DNA of 14,574 nucleotides, from positions 1-14,574 of the forward strand of contig SFNZ01000041.1 of the NCBI GenBank assembly GCA_004552615.1, read 5' to 3'. This DNA comes from Bacteroidales bacterium. Lineage in GTDB: Bacteria; Bacteroidota; Bacteroidia; Bacteroidales; UBA932. Position 1 is the first letter of the stretch; each line of letters starts with the position of its first letter. Of the stretch, positions 14,501 to 14,574 are shown piece after piece. The notes beneath the pieces were generated by a model. It saw nothing but the letters and a program-made list of their open reading frames with translations. It was not told the origin of the DNA and did no database searches. The translations under genes and the position numbers were made by a program.

Positions 14501-14574
14501 GGCAGCACTTGCACCCGGGTAAGCCGACATCACCATGATGACATTGGCATCGAAGTCCGGGAACTGCGCGATAG
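11555..14574 (-). CDS. RND efflux transporter, AcrB/HAE1-type inner-membrane pump (N-terminus outside window)
   Basis: Proton-driven inner-membrane pump of a tripartite efflux system, exporting drugs or other hydrophobic compounds through a periplasmic adaptor and an outer-membrane channel. The frame is open to the right edge with 1005 residues visible, beginning IAQFPDFDANVIMVMSAYPG; only the first transmembrane helix and a few residues are missing. The porter domains show SAYPGASAADIETNLT and VKGVGSVNVSGAPTREIQV. Transmembrane helix 4 carries IAIGMVVDDAIVALENITTH; its Asp-Asp pair (visible residues 366-367, bases 13472-13477) is the proton relay. Helix 10 has the partner Lys in GIVVKNGIVLIDY. 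GTGEGSEMWVSLGVTVAWGL is also typical. The cytoplasmic tail ends in Lys/Ala-rich AKKAAKLAAAK. Adaptor and channel genes are presumably upstream beyond the window. Substrate cannot be stated. Confidence 0.96.
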   Translation of the reverse strand, partial: IAQFPDFDANVIMVMSAYPGASAADIETNLTKVLENGLNGVSDLKDITSRSKENISMLILEFNYGVDIDVATNDVRDKLDLLNSSLPDQASTPVIFKFSMDDLPIYIMSATAEHSLPGLNKILDDKLSTPLARVKGVGSVNVSGAPTREIQVYCDPHKLQAYGLSISQVSSIIAYENRNVPSGNIDIGSETYSLRIQKEFKDPSELLDIVLGYRDGNAIYLRDVATIVDDMAEKEQEAITNGIRAAQISIQKQTGANTVDVIRSVKKELVKIQETLPPDVKLTNVMDSSDNIINTINSLKETILITFLVVMLVVYVFLGRWRATFIVIISIPISLLASLIYLFATGNTLNIISMSALSIAIGMVVDDAIVALENITTHIERGENPKEAAVHGTGEVGISIIASTLTMLCVFLPLTMVTGMAGIMFRQLGFIVSFIMIVSTTAALTLVPMMCSRMLKANPKKGKLHNLLFTPIDKGLNAISNGYAKVINWAVRHRKTVIFSAFGILVAFVVVLGPKLKSEYFPKTDQGLVTVSLELNAGTAQEVTGAVAASLYNDFVRDIPEMTVCSYTFGQADSDNAMASMRTNGSNIISMYVNLGSMEDRERSTGEIAEIVRQNINKYPEIHKATVSEGMGGAGSAPSVEVEIYGYSFETTDAVAKEIQEKLLADPAFTEVTLSRDQYTPEYQVDFDRAKLAANGLNSTTAAAAVSAAMSGSVNSYYREDGDEYDIRVRYARNYRTSVADIENIIIYSGSGSPIRVKDLGNVIETEVPPTIERKNRQRLITVKGIISDDHAMSDGVAAANQIINNMDIPSELSVQIAGDFEDQMEMFTSLGILMLLIIILVYMVMASQFESFMSPFVIMFSVPFAFVGVILGLWITDTALSVIALIGILILIGIVVKNGIVLIDYTILLRERGMGILEASVEAARSRLRPILMTTLTTVLGMIPMAIGTGEGSEMWVSLGVTVAWGLSISTLVTLVLIPTVYCVFATRQERRKAKKAAKLAAAK

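Overview
The window reads as chromosomal core DNA of a Bacteroidota member, most likely order Bacteroidales, at moderately high GC. The signs are: (i) promoters of the Bacteroidota type (TTTG, about 19-20 bases, TAnnTTTG) upstream of metK and trxA; (ii) an Oar-like TonB-dependent receptor, a GldH-type lipoprotein, a RicT/PSP1 protein next to holB, and a PG0541-type PII-like protein beside an RND pump; (iii) protein sequences that match Bacteroidales versions of MetK, SmpB and TrmB. I saw no insertion sequence, phage gene, CRISPR array, tRNA or rRNA. Nothing looks recently acquired. Genus cannot be fixed from the sequence.

Layout. Bases 1-1677 (minus) hold the N-terminal 559 residues of an Oar-like TonB-dependent receptor that runs off the left edge. 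The 378-base divergent spacer 1678-2055 holds a receptor promoter (minus), a strong metK promoter (plus), a SAM-II riboswitch starting almost at the predicted transcription start, a hairpin, a possible 39-codon leader frame and a terminator-like hairpin. metK follows on plus (2056-3390) and is the only confident plus-strand protein gene. It converges on smpB across a strong hairpin that contains the metK stop codon.

From 11128 down to 3425 (minus) lies one tightly packed series: trxA, an outer-membrane beta-barrel gene, a LOG-family gene, a polyprenyl diphosphate synthase gene, holB, ricT, gldH, trmB, miaA and smpB. Junctions run from an 8-base overlap to a 38-base gap, so much of it is probably a single transcript starting at the trxA promoter, with a second possible promoter just before smpB. 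The contents are housekeeping: redox (trxA), isoprenoid-quinone side chain, clamp loading (holB), tRNA modification (trmB, miaA), ribosome rescue (smpB), and envelope proteins. From 11248 to the right edge (minus) is a second unit: an RND efflux transporter lacking its N-terminus here, followed by a small PII-like protein.

The most interesting region is the metK leader. The SAM-II aptamer is about 155 bases from the metK start, too far for the direct ribosome-site masking usually assigned to this class, and a terminator-like hairpin and a short reading frame lie between. This suggests an indirect control route. The trxA promoter is also notable because a perfect 10-base inverted repeat brackets its upstream element. 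The rest is ordinary core genome; I found no clear new multi-gene system.
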